A stretch of 64,000 bases of DNA from Harmothoe impar (lineage: Eukaryota > Annelida > Polychaeta > Phyllodocida > Polynoidae): the NCBI GenBank assembly GCA_947462335.1, contig OX381708.1, forward strand, positions 43,279,377-43,343,376, given 5' to 3'. Of the stretch, positions 24,601 to 39,600 are shown in pieces (within the stretch, counting starts at the first letter, position 1; every line of letters begins with the position of its first letter). The position numbers were made by a program, and so were the translations under genes. A model generated the notes under the pieces. The model saw only the letters and a program-made list of their open reading frames with translations. It made no database searches and was not told the origin of the DNA.

Positions 24601-27600
24601 CGGGTTGTATGCGAATCCAACCCAGCTTTCATTTGATACCAAACATGCCCATATAGGGTGCGGGTTATACAAGGGTTTTTGTTACTATAGAACAGTACTA
24701 AAATCGAGATTTTCAGATCCAAAATCGGGTTATAGGATTCTCCTGAGTTGGGGGTGCGGGTTATACGCGAGATGCGGGTAATACGCGGGAATTTACCGTA
24801 AATAAAAGTTAGCCTCTGGGCATTTTATTAATTTTTTGTACAGAAATTTTGTATATGCCAATGTCAGAGGGAAAAATAAAAGGACCGCCCACAATGGAAA
24901 GAGGGCTTCGCCAATAGAAATACCGTAAAACCCCTCCGTAATATGGAAGCCGACGAGGGCCATATACATGCATTATGTCTCTTAGTACTTTAGTACATAG
25001 GCCCATGTACAATACTCTACAGGAAATACTATATGCATATTTCCATTGCTGTCAACAGTGAAAAATGTGCTGTCAGTCTGTCAACTTCTGTATTTGAGTT
25101 GCTGTCAATGGAGGAAAAACACTGTCTGTCTGTCATCTATTTTTATTAAAGCTTCTGACAGGTATCCTTTAGGCCTGGGAGGTAAGAGGGGTATGGAAGA
25201 AGGTATAGTCAAATTTTATTTTTAATAGGCGTTTTTATTTTCTATAAGCCAAATTTTTTTCTGTGATAGGGGGTTCGGCTTCTAGGTGGGGTTTTAATAC
25301 ATTAGAATAAAGAGAAAACGATTTTTAAACCTAATTTGTATAGGACGATTTTTTTTCCCAAGTTGGGGGTTCGGCTTATAGGTGTGGTCATCCTGTAGGT
25401 GGCGTTTTACGGTACCAAAATATTTACGCAAACAGATTTTTTTGAAAAGATTTCAGAAATGGGGAAAATTTCAAAGTCCCATTTTACCTAAATGAAAAGT
25501 AGTAGTTGTTTTCCTGTTGATTTGAGCTTTCTTTTGGTATATAATTTCATATATCTTTTATTTTTTTCCTGGTTTTTATTTTCTCTGGATTTCACATTGG
25601 AGGGAATTTTAAAAAAAGACTAAAATTCAAATTTTATTTTTATTCAGATTTTGGGCTTTCCTAGTGCGGCGGGCCCGTAACCCAAATAAAAAAAGTGTGG
25701 CCTTACTAGTGCAATCTGATGCTAGAACTTGCATTTATTAGATGAAACATATACATACAAATGAATTAAATAGATTATACATACCTGAGTACAGTTGGGC
25801 ACAAAGCCATATACCACCAAACGTGACCCATTGAAGAGACTGCTGATGTGTTGTGGGGCCTGTAGGGGCTTTCTTTCATCTTCAAACTGCTCCCAGTCAA
25901 CATCAACAGAAGTGAGCACTGGTTGAGATGCTCGTTGGAGTTGCTCTTTGATGGAATGTACCCATCGCGATTTCCTGGCTGGGTCAAAGTGTGTGAATGC
26001 TCCAGCTCCGTTCTGAGCCAATTTCCGCATGCAGTGCTTGTTGCAAGAGTTTCTATACGGGATAAAAAGAAGTCAGTGTTTTTATTTTCAGTATCATTGC
26101 ATATGGTCTTGAACCCAAACATATGATTAAAGATGAAAGGTTGTAACTTCCTAAAACTTCAATGATGTCAGGGCACCGAGATTAACAAAGTCAGCTAAAG
26201 GAAGAAAGTACCCTAAATTTTCATGTATAAGCCTAACACGCGTATTAGCTGCATCCCTAACTCTGACCAATCCTATGAGCCTCACATTAAAATTACTAAT
26301 TTAGTACTGTTGTATACTTATAAAAACTCTTGTAGAAGCTGCCCCCTATATAGGTATGTTTAGTATCAAATGAAGCTGAATCCGACTGGTGTAAAAGCCG
26401 CAACTTCTATGTAAGCATTTACGATAATCAAGAGAGCTCATTTACCCAATTCCCATGGTGAAGATGCGTGTGTGACATTGGTTTTCGAACACAGCTTGCA
26501 ACACCATGTCCTCATTCTTGATGTTACCATCGGAGAGAAGGAATATGTTTCGCGCTGTGCCATCTGATGCAGGTAGTAGGAAGTGTGGCTTGAGGGCTCC
26601 GTAAACCTCTGTGTTCCCATAGTGTAGATGTTGATTCTGTTTGTATAAGAATAAGAAAGAATGGAAGGAATAATACCTAACATATTAGCACTGCCCCTGA
26701 ACATTTTGGTATATTCATCCTGTAGAAATTGACTTTGAAACAGATGGACAGAAACTAAAAAAATGTCCATCATACATGCCAGAGCTAACTGTTGACACTA
26801 CAATAATATAATTCGGTGCAGTACACAACGGTGCATATTTTTTCAGATAGTATGTCTAATATCTGACCCTTTGAACAAACCAACTGGAAAATTACCTGTA
26901 CAAAGTTGAAGGCAAGTTTCCTGTTCTGCTGTGTGTTTTGCCGACACCTTGGGAACAATTCAACAAAACCTGAAAGATATATAACAGAATCCTTAAACAC
27001 ATCCCAGCAATACATTCACAAACTATATTTTATCATAAATTTTGGGACCTTTCTCAGGAATCTTCTCAAATAGGGAACATATATGATGGTAGTTTGATAT
27101 ACATATGTATATCTATATTATCCATATTAGTCCAAATGTTACATACATGAAGATTTGGTTACCTACTACTATAGATATGTCCTTATATTCTTACCTGTCC
27201 CAAAAATTACAACATTAAACATCCATGACTGTGGGCAGTGGATGAGGCAGAGGAGAAGTACTTTGCGGGCTGCATGGATATCCTCAGGGGACATGGAGTT
27301 GGACATATCCAGGAGTAGCACCAGCTCTGAGCTGCTCTGATTTACTGTGTCAAACTCTGGGTAAAATGCCAGCATACATGCCTAGAACATAACAGAAATT
27401 GTATGTAAAAATTGTTATTTTCCAATGTTAGGCAGGCAAATCTGTCTAAAATCTTATTTAAAAACAACAAAGAGAATTTGGCTTGTAGTTTTACTAGATC
27501 TTGATTATTTCAGTGGTGTATTTTCTAATTCTTTGGTTATTTCAAATATCAATCAAAAGATGGATGTCTGAGTAATGACTAGTTAGATTAACCTACTCGA

Positions 27601-30600
27601 CTGTCATCTGATTCTGGGTGTCGCTCCACCCACATCCGTGGACTGTGCACTGAAGCTAGTGCCACCTGAAGGATGAACTGATTGTCTAGGGACTTGTTCT
27701 TTTCCAAAGCCACCAATGCCTTGGTCTCTGTTTTCTACAAATGACAAATTTCTAACGATCAACATAGTTTTTTCATTAATGTCAGTATATATATATACAT
27801 GAGTACCGTTAATATTTTCAGTTTATATAATTGGCATTGTTATTTAGCGGCAATTGCAAAGTCCACTATCTTTGGCTTGGTAAAAGAGTTGACCCTAAAA
27901 GACTTACCTTTATTTTGATTTGGTGGGATGGTGATTTTATAGACTCAATGAAGAATGGCATCTCAATTGCAACCTGTAGTGATGTCTCTCTTGGTTTAGA
28001 CACCTGAGCCATGTCCAGACCAACCTGTTCATAGAAATAGATGAGTATGCAAAAGTTACAGAAAATATATAGCGGTTTAAAACTATATCTATTTAAGAGT
28101 AACACCAATGTTAACTAAGGGAGTGGGCTATGTCTGTATAACGTGTTATTTGATTATTGTATTTCCATTACATCTTGTGTTCAAATTTTCCAAATTGCAA
28201 TTTTGACCCAAAATATGGAATCTACACCCTAGGAAACCCTATAATCAATGTATTACACAAGCAAATCAGACAATCTTGAGTTTCTGGTGGCCATCTTGGA
28301 ATTTCCCAAATTGTAATTTTGACCAAAAATATAGATTCGACACCCTAGGAAACCCTATAATCAATGTATTACATAAGCAAATCAGACAATCTTGAATTTT
28401 TGGCGGCCATCTTGGCAGCCATCTTGGAATTTTCCAAATTGTAATTTTGACCCAAAATATGGATTCTACACCCTAGGAAACCCTAAAATCCATGTATTAC
28501 ACAAGCAGATCAGACAATCTTGAATTTTTGGCGGCCATCTTGGCAGCCATCTTGGAATTTCCCAAATTGTAATTTTGACCCAAAATATGGATTCTACACC
28601 CTAGGAAACCCTAAAATCCATGTATTACACAAGCAGATCAGACAATCTTGAATTTTTGGTGGCCATCTTGGCAGCCATCTTGGAATTTCCCAAATTGTAA
28701 TTTTGACCCAAAATATGAAATCTACACCCTAGGAAACCCTATAATCAATGTATTACATTTATAAGCAAATCAGACAATCTTGAATTTTTGGCGGCCATCT
28801 TGGCAGCCATCTTGGAATTTCCCAAATTGTAATTTTGACACAAAATATGGAATCTACACCCTAGGAAACCCTAAAATCCATGTATTACACAAGCAGATCA
28901 GACAATCTTGAATTTTTGGCGGCCATCTTGGCAGCCATCTTGGAATTTCCGAAATATTAACGAATAGATAAGTAAAGTCCAACTTTTACCTTTATGATAA
29001 AAAAGAAATAAAAAAGAAATATTGAGTTTCAAGGAAATTATACCAAAAAATGTCTTTTCTTCTGTAACTCGGTAAGTAATGGCCCTACGGAGCTGAGACT
29101 CTACCCGTAGACTCCTTGTCAAAATATGATAGCATCTCATTTTATATCATGTATGTAGTAACAATTATGTATACTTGGAGACGGTGCCTTTGCATTATAA
29201 CATCAAACATAATACTGTGGCTCCAGAGGGGTCAAAAGCGACCTGGCACCCTGGCAACCTGGCGCACTAATTTAAGCGACCTGGCGACCTTGGGAGATAT
29301 TTGCATATAGTAAAAGATGGTCTAAATGAGTAGCAGGTCAGCACACTGCTGCATTTGTAAACAAATGTGGGGAGACTCTTTGTAGTAGGCCAAAAAAAAG
29401 TAGTTTTTTTATACTCTAAATTGAAAAAAGGTGATTTAAAATGCCATCATATTAGGGATAAACTATAGTTATTATCAAAGTGTGTAGTCTACTTTCCTCG
29501 AATTTAAAGGTAACTCCCAAAAGTTCAATCGAAAATGTGATATCAAATGCCATCACACCAGGGACGAACTATAGTTATCAGCAAAGTATATGGTCCACTC
29601 TCCTCAGATTTAATGATAACTCCCAATAGTTAAATTTGAAAACGTGATTTGATATGCCATCACACCAGGGATGCACTATAGTTATCAGCCAAGCATATAG
29701 TCCACTCTCCTCAAATTCCCAAAACTTAAAATCGAGAAAGTGATGTAAAATGCCATCACAACAGGGATATTATTTTATACAACATTTTTCTTGATTGAAC
29801 TTTTCCTAAACCCCGCCTATAAGCTGAATGTGAGTTTCAGGGAATAGATTTGGCTTATATGAAATAAAAATACCAAATAAAATTCGGCTTATACATGTAG
29901 GCGGTTTTTTTACGGTAGTTATCAGAAAAGTATATGGTCAACTCTCCTCTAATTCAATGGTAACTCCCAATACTGTAAATTGAAAAAAGTGATTTAAAAT
30001 GCCATCATATCAGGGGCAAACTATAGTTATTATGCCATCACACCAGGGATGCACTATAGTTATCAGCAGTATATGATCCACTCTCCTCAAATTCTCAAAA
30101 CTTAAAATCAAGAAAGTGATTTCAAATGCCATCACAACAGGGATGAACTATAGTTATCAGCAAAATATATGGTCCACTCTCTTCAAATTCAAGGGTAACT
30201 CCCAATACTCTAAATTGAAAAAAAGTGATTTAAAATGCCATCATATCAGGGACAAACTATTGTTATTATCAAAGTATGTGGTCCACTTTCCTCAAATTTA
30301 ATGGTAACTCCCAATAGTTCAATCGAAAATGTGATTTCAAATGCCATCACACCATGGACGAACTATAGTTATCAGCAAAGTATATATGGTCCACTCCCCT
30401 CAGATTTAATGGTAACTCCCAATAGTTAAAATCGAAAAAGTGATTTAAAATGTAAAATTCACCAGGGATGAACTATAGTTATCAGCCAAGCATATGGTCC
30501 ACTCTCCTCTAATTTAATCGTAACTCCCAATACTCTAAATTGAAAAGAAAAAGTGGTTTTAAATGCCATCATATCAGGGACAAACTATAGCTATTATCCA

Positions 30601-33600
30601 AGTATGTGGTCCACGTTCCTCAAATTTAATGGGCACTCCCAATGGTTAAAATCGGAAAAGTGATTCAAAATGCCATCCCACCAGGGATGAACTTTAGTCA
30701 TCAGCAAAGTATATATGGTCCACTCTCATCAAATTCTCAATAGTTTAAAATCGAGAAAGTGATTTAAAATGCCATCACACCAGGGATGAACTATAGTTAT
30801 CAGAAAAGTATATGGTCAACTCTCCTCTAATTCAATGGTAGCTCCCAATACTGTAGATTGAAAAAAGTGATTTAAAATGCCATCATATCAGGGACAAACT
30901 ATAGTTATTATCAAAGTATGTAGTCTGCTTTCCTCAAATTTAAGCATAACTCCCAAAAGTTCAATTGAAAATGTGATTTCAAATGCCATCACACCAGGGA
31001 CGAACTATAGTTATCAGCAAAGTATATGGTCCACTCTCCTCAGATTTAATGGTAACTCCCAATGGTTTAATTTGAAAACGTGATATGGTATGCCATCACA
31101 CCAGGGATGCACTATAGTTATCAGCAGTATATGATCCACTCTCCTCAAATTCTCAAAACTTAAAATCAAGAAAGTGATTTCAAATGCCATCACAACAGGG
31201 ATGAACTATAGTTATCAGCAAAATATATGGTCCACTCTCTTCAAATTCAAGGGTAACTCCCAATAATCTAAATTGAAAAAAAAGTGATTTAAAATGCCAT
31301 CATATCAGGGACAAACTATTGTCATTATCAAAGTATATGGTCCACTCTCCTCAGATTTAATGGTAACTCCCAATAGTTAAAATCGAAAAAGTGATTTAAA
31401 ATGTAAAATTCACCAGGGATGAACTATAGTTATCAGCCAAGCATATGGTCCACTCTCCTCTAAGTCAATCGTAACTCCCAAAACTCTAAATTGAAAAAAG
31501 TGATTTAAAATGCCATCATATCAGGGACAAACTATAGTTATAATCAAAGTATGTAGTCTGCTTTCCTCAAATTTAAGGACCACTCTCCTCAGATTTAACG
31601 GTAACTCCCAATGGTTAAAATTGAAAACGTGATTTGATATGCCATCACACCGGGGATGCACTATAGTTATCAGCAAAGTATATAGTCCACTCTCCTCAAA
31701 TTCTCAAAACAGGCAGCTCCCCTTAAAGCCCCAGCTCTCCTATAAATAGGGCTGAGTACCTGTCCTGACTGCGCCCTGACTGTCGGTGGAGGGGTACCGA
31801 GAACTGCGGGTTTAATGTAGATCTACACACAGTAACTGTACACTGGTCGCTGCCATGTTGTATTACTGTAACTGCAATGACCGTAGTAGGTGTCAACACT
31901 ATCAACAGTAAAGAAAAAAACGCAAGTCACCCGTGTCTCACCATGCCCTGTGTGTGTTGGGGGGGGGGGGGGGGGCTGCCAGGGGTGACGAGGTACAGCC
32001 CACTTGACCACCGCCTGCCAGACTTGCCGACTCAGCGTTCCGGCTCAACAACCCTGTTGTCTGGAATGTGGGACGCGCTCCCGGGGAGGGGGGGGGGCAC
32101 TCACTCGCTTCTCTTCTCAGCAAAGGCTCCCGAGCCAGCGTTGGTGTTAGTGTCTACTGCTGCTGTACATGTAGGGCCTACACATTAAAGTGAGAGTACC
32201 CCCCCCCCCCTCTCTCCACGACGTGAATTTTATTGATGAATTTTGGAAAGGATCGGAAGAAATGCCACACTTTACACCAAAATATTGCTTAGATGTAGAG
32301 TGTTTTGAAGAAACTAGTGACATATATCATCACCAATTTTTGTATAGAATACAACTAAAAAGGAATTAAAGTGATACAGATGTGCAAACATGTCCAAAAT
32401 TAGCTTCTCCAAATGTTCACTTTTTTTTGGCAGAACTCAGGTTTTTTTCAGTTTTTCAAAGAAATCTCTTATTTTAGGTGATAAAACTTATTTTTTTCCC
32501 ATTTCTTTTGACAGATACAGATACCTGAGGTGTTTTGCAACAGAATGATATAGCTCAAATAGTTCACATGATATTGCATAAAGGTGTAATAGATGAGAGA
32601 AAAGACGTCTGCACGAAAAAAGAGGGTGACTATATAAGAGTGGGCTTGACCTAGTTTCACAGCGTTACAGAGAACATAGCCCACTCCAACTATGTATAGG
32701 TACAAAGGAAAAAAATCCATTGATCGATACATCTTGTATTTGTGTAGTGTCCTGATAAACATGCTACCTGGGTTTGAGTGTTGAGCACTTCATTATGCTT
32801 CCAGGTGGCAAGGCGGCTGGGTAGGGAAAATACGATGTTATCTCCATCCACTGTTAGTTCAGTGATATATGTGATCTTGATCAAAACTGAAGCACCTGGG
32901 GGCAGATTTCCAACACTGACTGTCGAAACTTCCTTCAATGAAAAAATAGAGTTGAAAGACTTTAATACAGTGTTCACTGACGGCAACACAAAAGTAGGGA
33001 ATGGTAACTCATTTCTCACATTGGTGTCAATATCACTTATCAAGGCTTTAAATCATTACCAAAATAATCTGTTTTGATATGCATCATTTGTTTCCACTGT
33101 GAGACCTTTATTTAAACCATTGTTGGGGGAAAGAATCAAGGATGATTACTATCTACAACTGCATCCATAGACTTATAATATTATGTGTACCTGGGAGTCA
33201 TATCAGATTTTATAACGACATTATTTTTAGTTCAATCACTGACCGGTGTCTCGCCTTGTTGCTCCATAAGGTAGGCTCCATGTCCCTCTTTGATTGCCTG
33301 TTTGTACTCAGTCCTAGCCTCTTCCTTCTCCTTCACCTTCCCAACGACATGTTTCCCATTGATGAACGCCTCAAAACCAGACACTACAGCTAAATCATCT
33401 ACTGCAAACACATATTTCCCCTCTACAGCATGCTTACCAGCATTTGTGTAGGACTGCAAAAGCACCACCTGAAATTAACATATAAAGTATAAAGTTTGTC
33501 ATCGCTTCAAAGACTGCATTCCACATAAAACAGGAATGCAAGAGTATAATGAGCTATGCAATATTATTATCATTGTTTAGATCTCATTTAATTATCACTA

Positions 33601-36600
33601 TTATTAAGACTTGGTTTAATTTACATAATATTAAAATAATCTTACAAAGAGTAAATAAAGCCAGGGGTTGATAGTATGACTTTTACTGATCTCAAATGGT
33701 GCTGGTACATGTACAAGTGGGATAGGACAATATCAGATGGAAAATATAAAGAAGGAAAAAAAAGTTTTAAAAAAGTAAGTAGGTCAACGTTGCAGGTTAT
33801 TATCTTGATATAATCTTCAGATACTCTTACCAAGAGCTTTAGTCTTAATATAATTTTCCTAATAGACCTAATATAATCTTACTAAGAGTTTTGTTATTAT
33901 TTAGAAAGGGTTATAGGCATAATATAATCTCACTGTCTTGAGGGGAAGAGTAAGACTGTGCACTAGTGTGCAATCTATTGTGGTTTCCGTCTGAGCAGAC
34001 AGACAGATGAGAGTAGTAGGTGGTCAACCCTTCTCGGTACCAGGTAGCATTGTAGGAGGTACATACATTAGTGTGCCATCTATATGACATGTGGTGATTG
34101 TTTTTAAGATTATTGTTAGAACGTGTGTCCATGCATTCAAGTAAGCTAGACCATACATTCTGGTAACTGAGACATGTCTTACCTTTGCAACAAGATCCAC
34201 CATCTTCGCTCTGATATGGACCTCTTTGAGCACAATCTTGGCCTGGTCACCAGCAACCAGGCCCAATTGGATATTCTTGAGAGGGTCCTTCACATCTTTT
34301 ACATCTGACAGGTCTGATCAAAGTATTAAATAGTTGTTGTGAATTGCGCAATCAACTGTTAATTTAGAATTTTCTCTAAATGGATTATACGAGTATCATT
34401 GTCAGATTCTACAGAAGGAAAAGCATTCTGAGGTTATCTGATATTTCCATTAATGAACCATCATGTACCTAACCAAAAGATTACACATATGCCAGTGGGT
34501 CATACATTTGTGAAGTGGGATTTCAATTTTCTTATACATTGTAGAGGATGTATGGAAGGAGACTTTGTAACATCTTACCAATTTTCTGCTTGAGCTCCTC
34601 AACAGGCGTATAACATAGGTCACTACAAAGCATGTCTCTCGGATGAGTATTGGGTGCCTGTTGCTGCTGAACATTCTTTGTAAAAGGTGAACCGATCTGC
34701 CCAAATGATATTGTATTTGAAGTTCCTTTAAGATGTTCTTGCTTTTTCACGTATTTGTCGGTGGTACAAGAAAACTCCACCAGATAACGCATTTGCTGTT
34801 GTGCAGTATGGTAGACCACATACTCATCATCCTGAAAATATAAATATTCAAACAGTGAATAGAGCTGTTAACCCTATTACCCCCTATGATAATGTCTTTG
34901 ATTATACTAAAATTCCCCTATTATCTATGAAACATTCCTTACCCTGAAGTCTGAGGCAGTGCCCTGAGTAGCTCGCACCCCATGTAGGCTGTGGAAGTCG
35001 GTAGGGGGACCCTGGCATTTCATGTTGTGTGTATACGTAGACAAGCAGTTCCCCAAAGCCACCTCATGAACCAAAAGGAAGCGGCTTCCCGACTCAGTAC
35101 TTGGTCGCGAGTATTTGGCACATGTCCTAAACATGATAAAAAATCATTATAAGAAAATTGGACATACATGGGAAATACAGAGCCAATATGTTTATGACTT
35201 CATCAATAGTTCAAGAGGTTGAAACTGGAATAGAAATTTGTGTAGCAATGAACAATGTATTCTTTATCGAGTACATCTCTCTACTTTCTTTAATTTGACC
35301 AAAGAGTCTGAAATGTGTAACGCATATGTACTGTGAAGTAGTGTCTGATTTATTTTACTAAAACTGGTCATACTTATTCTAAGAATAAATTAACAATGAC
35401 TTCATGAATGTAAGAGATATCAACATGTTATAAGAAAGACTTAGGCACCATAGCTTTTGAATATACAGTAGTCCAGCATTATAGCACTGCAATGCCCTAT
35501 GTGGATATATCTAATACTGGACATCAACACCCATGTAAGAGAATCTTTCTAACAGAAAGCTATATTCAGTCTCATCAAAGTAGAAATCCATAGGTGGCTA
35601 TATGAAGGAGAAGGCCATGTTCATCCCTATGTGTATGTGGGTGTATACGTGTCCATATGTGTGCCCTTGTGTGTGCCCATATGTGTCTGTGTGTGTCCCT
35701 GCATAAACAAAACTATATAGCATTCAGCCCTACATCATTATGATGGTAATAGCTTTGTATACTATGAGAGTGTACCTTTGTGTAATAGGCATCATATGTA
35801 TCCACGATGCACAATCTGGGCCCATGCTGCATCCATAAGGTGGAACCTGCAGCAGAACCTGTGCCAGAACCTGTGGCAAAAGCTAGTACACAAGCAATGC
35901 CATGCCATGCAAATACTGTTCAGTGCAATGGAATGGCATGGAATGCGATCGCATGCAATTTGGTGCTGTGCAATTTGGTGCAATGCAATTTGGTGCTGTA
36001 AAATTTGGTGCCAGGCTATGCCATATGCCATGGCATGCAATACCATGGCGTGACGTGCAATTCAGTGCAGTGCAATGCCATACCGGGAAATGACTTGCAA
36101 TGCTATACAATTCCGTGCTATTCTGCGCTTTGCAATGCGGTGCCATGCAATGCAGTGCCATGCAATGCTGTGCTGTGCAATGCAGTGCTGTGCAATGCAG
36201 TGCTGTGCAAAGCAGTGCTGTGCAATGCAGTGCTGTGCAATGCAGTGCTGTGCAAAGCAGTGCTGTGCAATCCAGTGCTGTGCAAAGCAGTGCTGTTCAA
36301 AGCAGTGCTGTGCAATGCAGTGCTGTGCAATGCAGTGCTGTGCAATGCAGTGCTGTGCAATGCAGTGCTGTGCAATGCCAGGTTGTGCAATGCCATGTTG
36401 TGCGATGTCATCCAATTCAGTGTCATGCAATGCGATGCGGTGTCGTGCACTGCAGTGCCGTTCAATCATGCAATGCAATGCCATGCAGTGCCATGTCATG
36501 AGGTGCCATTCAATTCATTGTCACGCAATGCAGTGTTATGCAATGCCATGCCATGTAATTTGGTGCCGTGCAGTGCCGTATAATGTGGTGCCGTGCAATG

Positions 36601-39600
36601 CGGTCTCATGCAGTTCAGTATCATGTAATACCGTGCCATGCAATGCAATGCCTTGCAATGGCATGGCGTGCAATCCAGTGCCATGGTGTACAGTGCAGTG
36701 AACTGCTGGGCATTGATCCCATTGATGGAATCTCCATGGACCCATGCTGGACCCAGGTGCATAGTTGATACCTACATACTGAGCATAAGGTCAAATTAAA
36801 CAGTGCAATTTACTTGTTTGTGCAATGTTTGTGATGTGCAATTCGGTGCAGTGCAATGCCATACCGGAAAATGACTTGCAATGCTATACAATTCCGTGCT
36901 ATTCTGCGCTTTGCAATTCTGTGTCAATTCTGTTCTGTGCAATGCGGTGCCATACAATGCTGTGCCGTGCAATGCTTTGCAATGCAGTGCTGCGCAATGC
37001 AGTGCTGTGCAATGCAGTGCTGTGCAATGTCATGTCATGCAATGCCAGGTTGTGCAATGCCATGTTGTGCGATGTCATCCAATTCAGTGTCATGCAATGC
37101 GATGCGGTGTCACTGCAGTGCAGTGCCGTTCAATCATGCAATGCAATGCCATGCAGTGCCATGTCATGAGGTGCCATGCAATTCATTGTCACGCAATGCA
37201 GTGTTATGCAATGCCATGCCATGTAATTTGGTGCCGTGCAGTGCCGTATAATGTGGTGCCGTGCAATGCGGTCTCATGCAGTTCAGTATCATGTAATACC
37301 ATGCCATGCAATGCAATGCCTTGCAATGGCATGGCGTGCAATCCAGTGCCATGGTGTACAGTGCAGTGAACTGCTGGGCATTGATCTCATTGATGGAATC
37401 TCCATGGACCCATGCTGGACCCAGGTACATAGTTGATACCTACATACTGAGCACAAGGTCAAATTAAACAGTGCAATTTACTTGTTTGTGCAATGTTTGT
37501 GATGTGCAATTTGGTGCAGTGCAATGCCATACCGGGAAATGACTTGCAATGCTATACAATTCCGTGCTATTCTGCGCTTTGCAATTCTGTGTCAATTCTG
37601 TTCTGTGCAATGCGGTGCCATACAATGCTGTGCCGTGCAATGCTTTGCAATGCAGTGCTGCGCAATGCAGTGCTGTGCAATGCAGTGCTGTGCAATGTCA
37701 TGTCATGCAATGCAACGCCTTGCAATGCCATGCAGTGCCATGTCATGAGGTGCCATGCAATTCAGTGTCACGCAATGCAGTGTTATGCAATGCCATGCCA
37801 TGTAATTTGGTGCCGTGCAGTGCTGTGTAATGTGGTGCCGTGCAATGCGGTCTCATGCAGTTCAGTATCATGTAATACCGTGCAATGCCTTGCAATGGCA
37901 TGGCGTGCATGGCGTGCCATGTTGTACAGTGCAGTGCAGTGCTGGGCATTGATCCCATTTATGGAATCTCGATGGACCCATGCTGGACCCAGGTACATAG
38001 TTGATACCTACATACTGAGCATAAGGTCAAATTTAACAGTGCAATTCACTTGTTTGTGCAACTTGCACCTCACTGCCTGAACTCAATTGCCCTTAAAGGC
38101 CCAGATCTCTATAGCCCTCCAGCGACAGTCAGAGTGGGGCCGGGACAGGTACTCTGCGCTATTTATAAGGGCACTTGGGGTTTAATCAGATGGCAAGAAT
38201 AAATTAAATTATGATATGAACATGACAAAAACACCATAGATCTGAGGTATAACTGGGCCACTACAGAGGTACAATGTGCTATGGAATTGGTGTCCAGTTA
38301 TGAAATACAGATACTTACATTGCGGAATCTGAGAAGTATAACCCATCTCCAAGCATTCCTGGGTCTGACCGGCTCCCACCATAATCATCCACAACGATCT
38401 TGGGCATTAACAGACCTCTGTAATGTTCACAAATCAATTTAATCTGCATCTATTATATAAAGGAAGTTTTCATTTATTGCACATATTCATTGGAAATAAT
38501 GTCATACTAATTCCAGGTTGCTTACTAATAATTGATAGAGTTATGTGGTTTACCTTGATAAGATGCCCACAAAGTTCTGTGGTCTGGAGGCATGCAGTAG
38601 AAGCTGACGGTTACTCAGGTCATGTGTGAATCGTTCACTCTCTACAGACCTTCTAACCCTGTACACTCCCTGTACTTGAACACCCTCATCCCTATATACA
38701 GAGGTAAAGGGGATGGGAGTTAACTTGGACCTTTGTCATGAATCAAGCTAAATGTAATATACATGTACTACATTGCATTGAAACCTCAAACATAAAACAC
38801 ATAATAGGGTAATTGCATGTGGTAATTCCTTGTCACAGTGATGTTATGAATTATTCTTTATCCTTGGGAATTGGCTGTCTAAGACAAATTCTTCATTCAG
38901 GATCCTCAGCAGGGCCATTCCACTAAACGCCCTAGTTCATTCACTATAGATATATCAAACATATAGGTATTAGACCTTATTATCATCAAGAGTTATGATA
39001 ATAATGATGTTCAAAGAAAAACAAGCAAATAGAAAGTTGCTACATTCACATTCCACAGTTAACAGAATGGCAAATGATGGAAGGAATTTGATAAAGGCAT
39101 ATTGATGCATAATATATACAGGTTTGATGCATACATCTTTTCTTATATTGGAATGACCCTGCTGAGAGTCCTTAACTGCATCTTTCTTGAGATCATAATT
39201 AAATTCAGAACAATACATTTTAGTAACCTATGTTATAGTTAGGAGTCGGCATTGAGGCCCTTGAATATTCTTAGATCAGGGATTCTTTTTCTGGAGAAAA
39301 TGTGCGTACATACTTTATGGAAGCCCCCTTTACTGACGGGGTTGTCACCCAATTTTCAAGCCCTGTAAAAGTCTACCCCCCCCCCCCCCATAGGTTTTAA
39401 AACAAGTCACAAAAGAAAATCGATTTTCATCCACAAGCCCTCAGTGATGAAGGTATGCTATGTGGACAAATTGCCACTGACCACTACCATGGGAACCCTG
39501 TGTTAATGTGCCTGAAATTGGCTGTAACAGTGTAAGACACTTTTTGTCAGACTCAATGGTGCTTGTTCTTCTGTGCTCAGATGTATTACTGAAGATGAGG

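Larger units (their letters stand above)
34579..38691 (-). other. PARP4 exons 13-16: ADP-ribosyltransferase catalytic domain
   Basis: Exons 38554-38691, 38319-38417, 34943-35126 and 34579-34831 encode residues 563-787. The NAD-binding and catalytic triad is intact. H596 is in [16 protein letters not shown]636 is in GDGLYFSDS, and E706 is in [11 protein letters not shown], aligning with H862, Y896 and E988 of PARP1. [12 protein letters not shown] matches the conserved beta strand. The enzyme should therefore be catalytically competent. The intron between exons 14 and 15 holds a large short-unit tandem array. Confidence 0.92.

Noticed and set aside
28898..31083. Small ORFs in the 127-bp and 105-bp satellites
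   Set aside because: They follow the repeat period, change frame between copies and have no splice context.
35778..38080. Many overlapping ORFs on both strands rich in Cys, Met, Val and Ala
   Set aside because: The short tandem unit lacks stop codons in most frames. No homology or normal composition is present.
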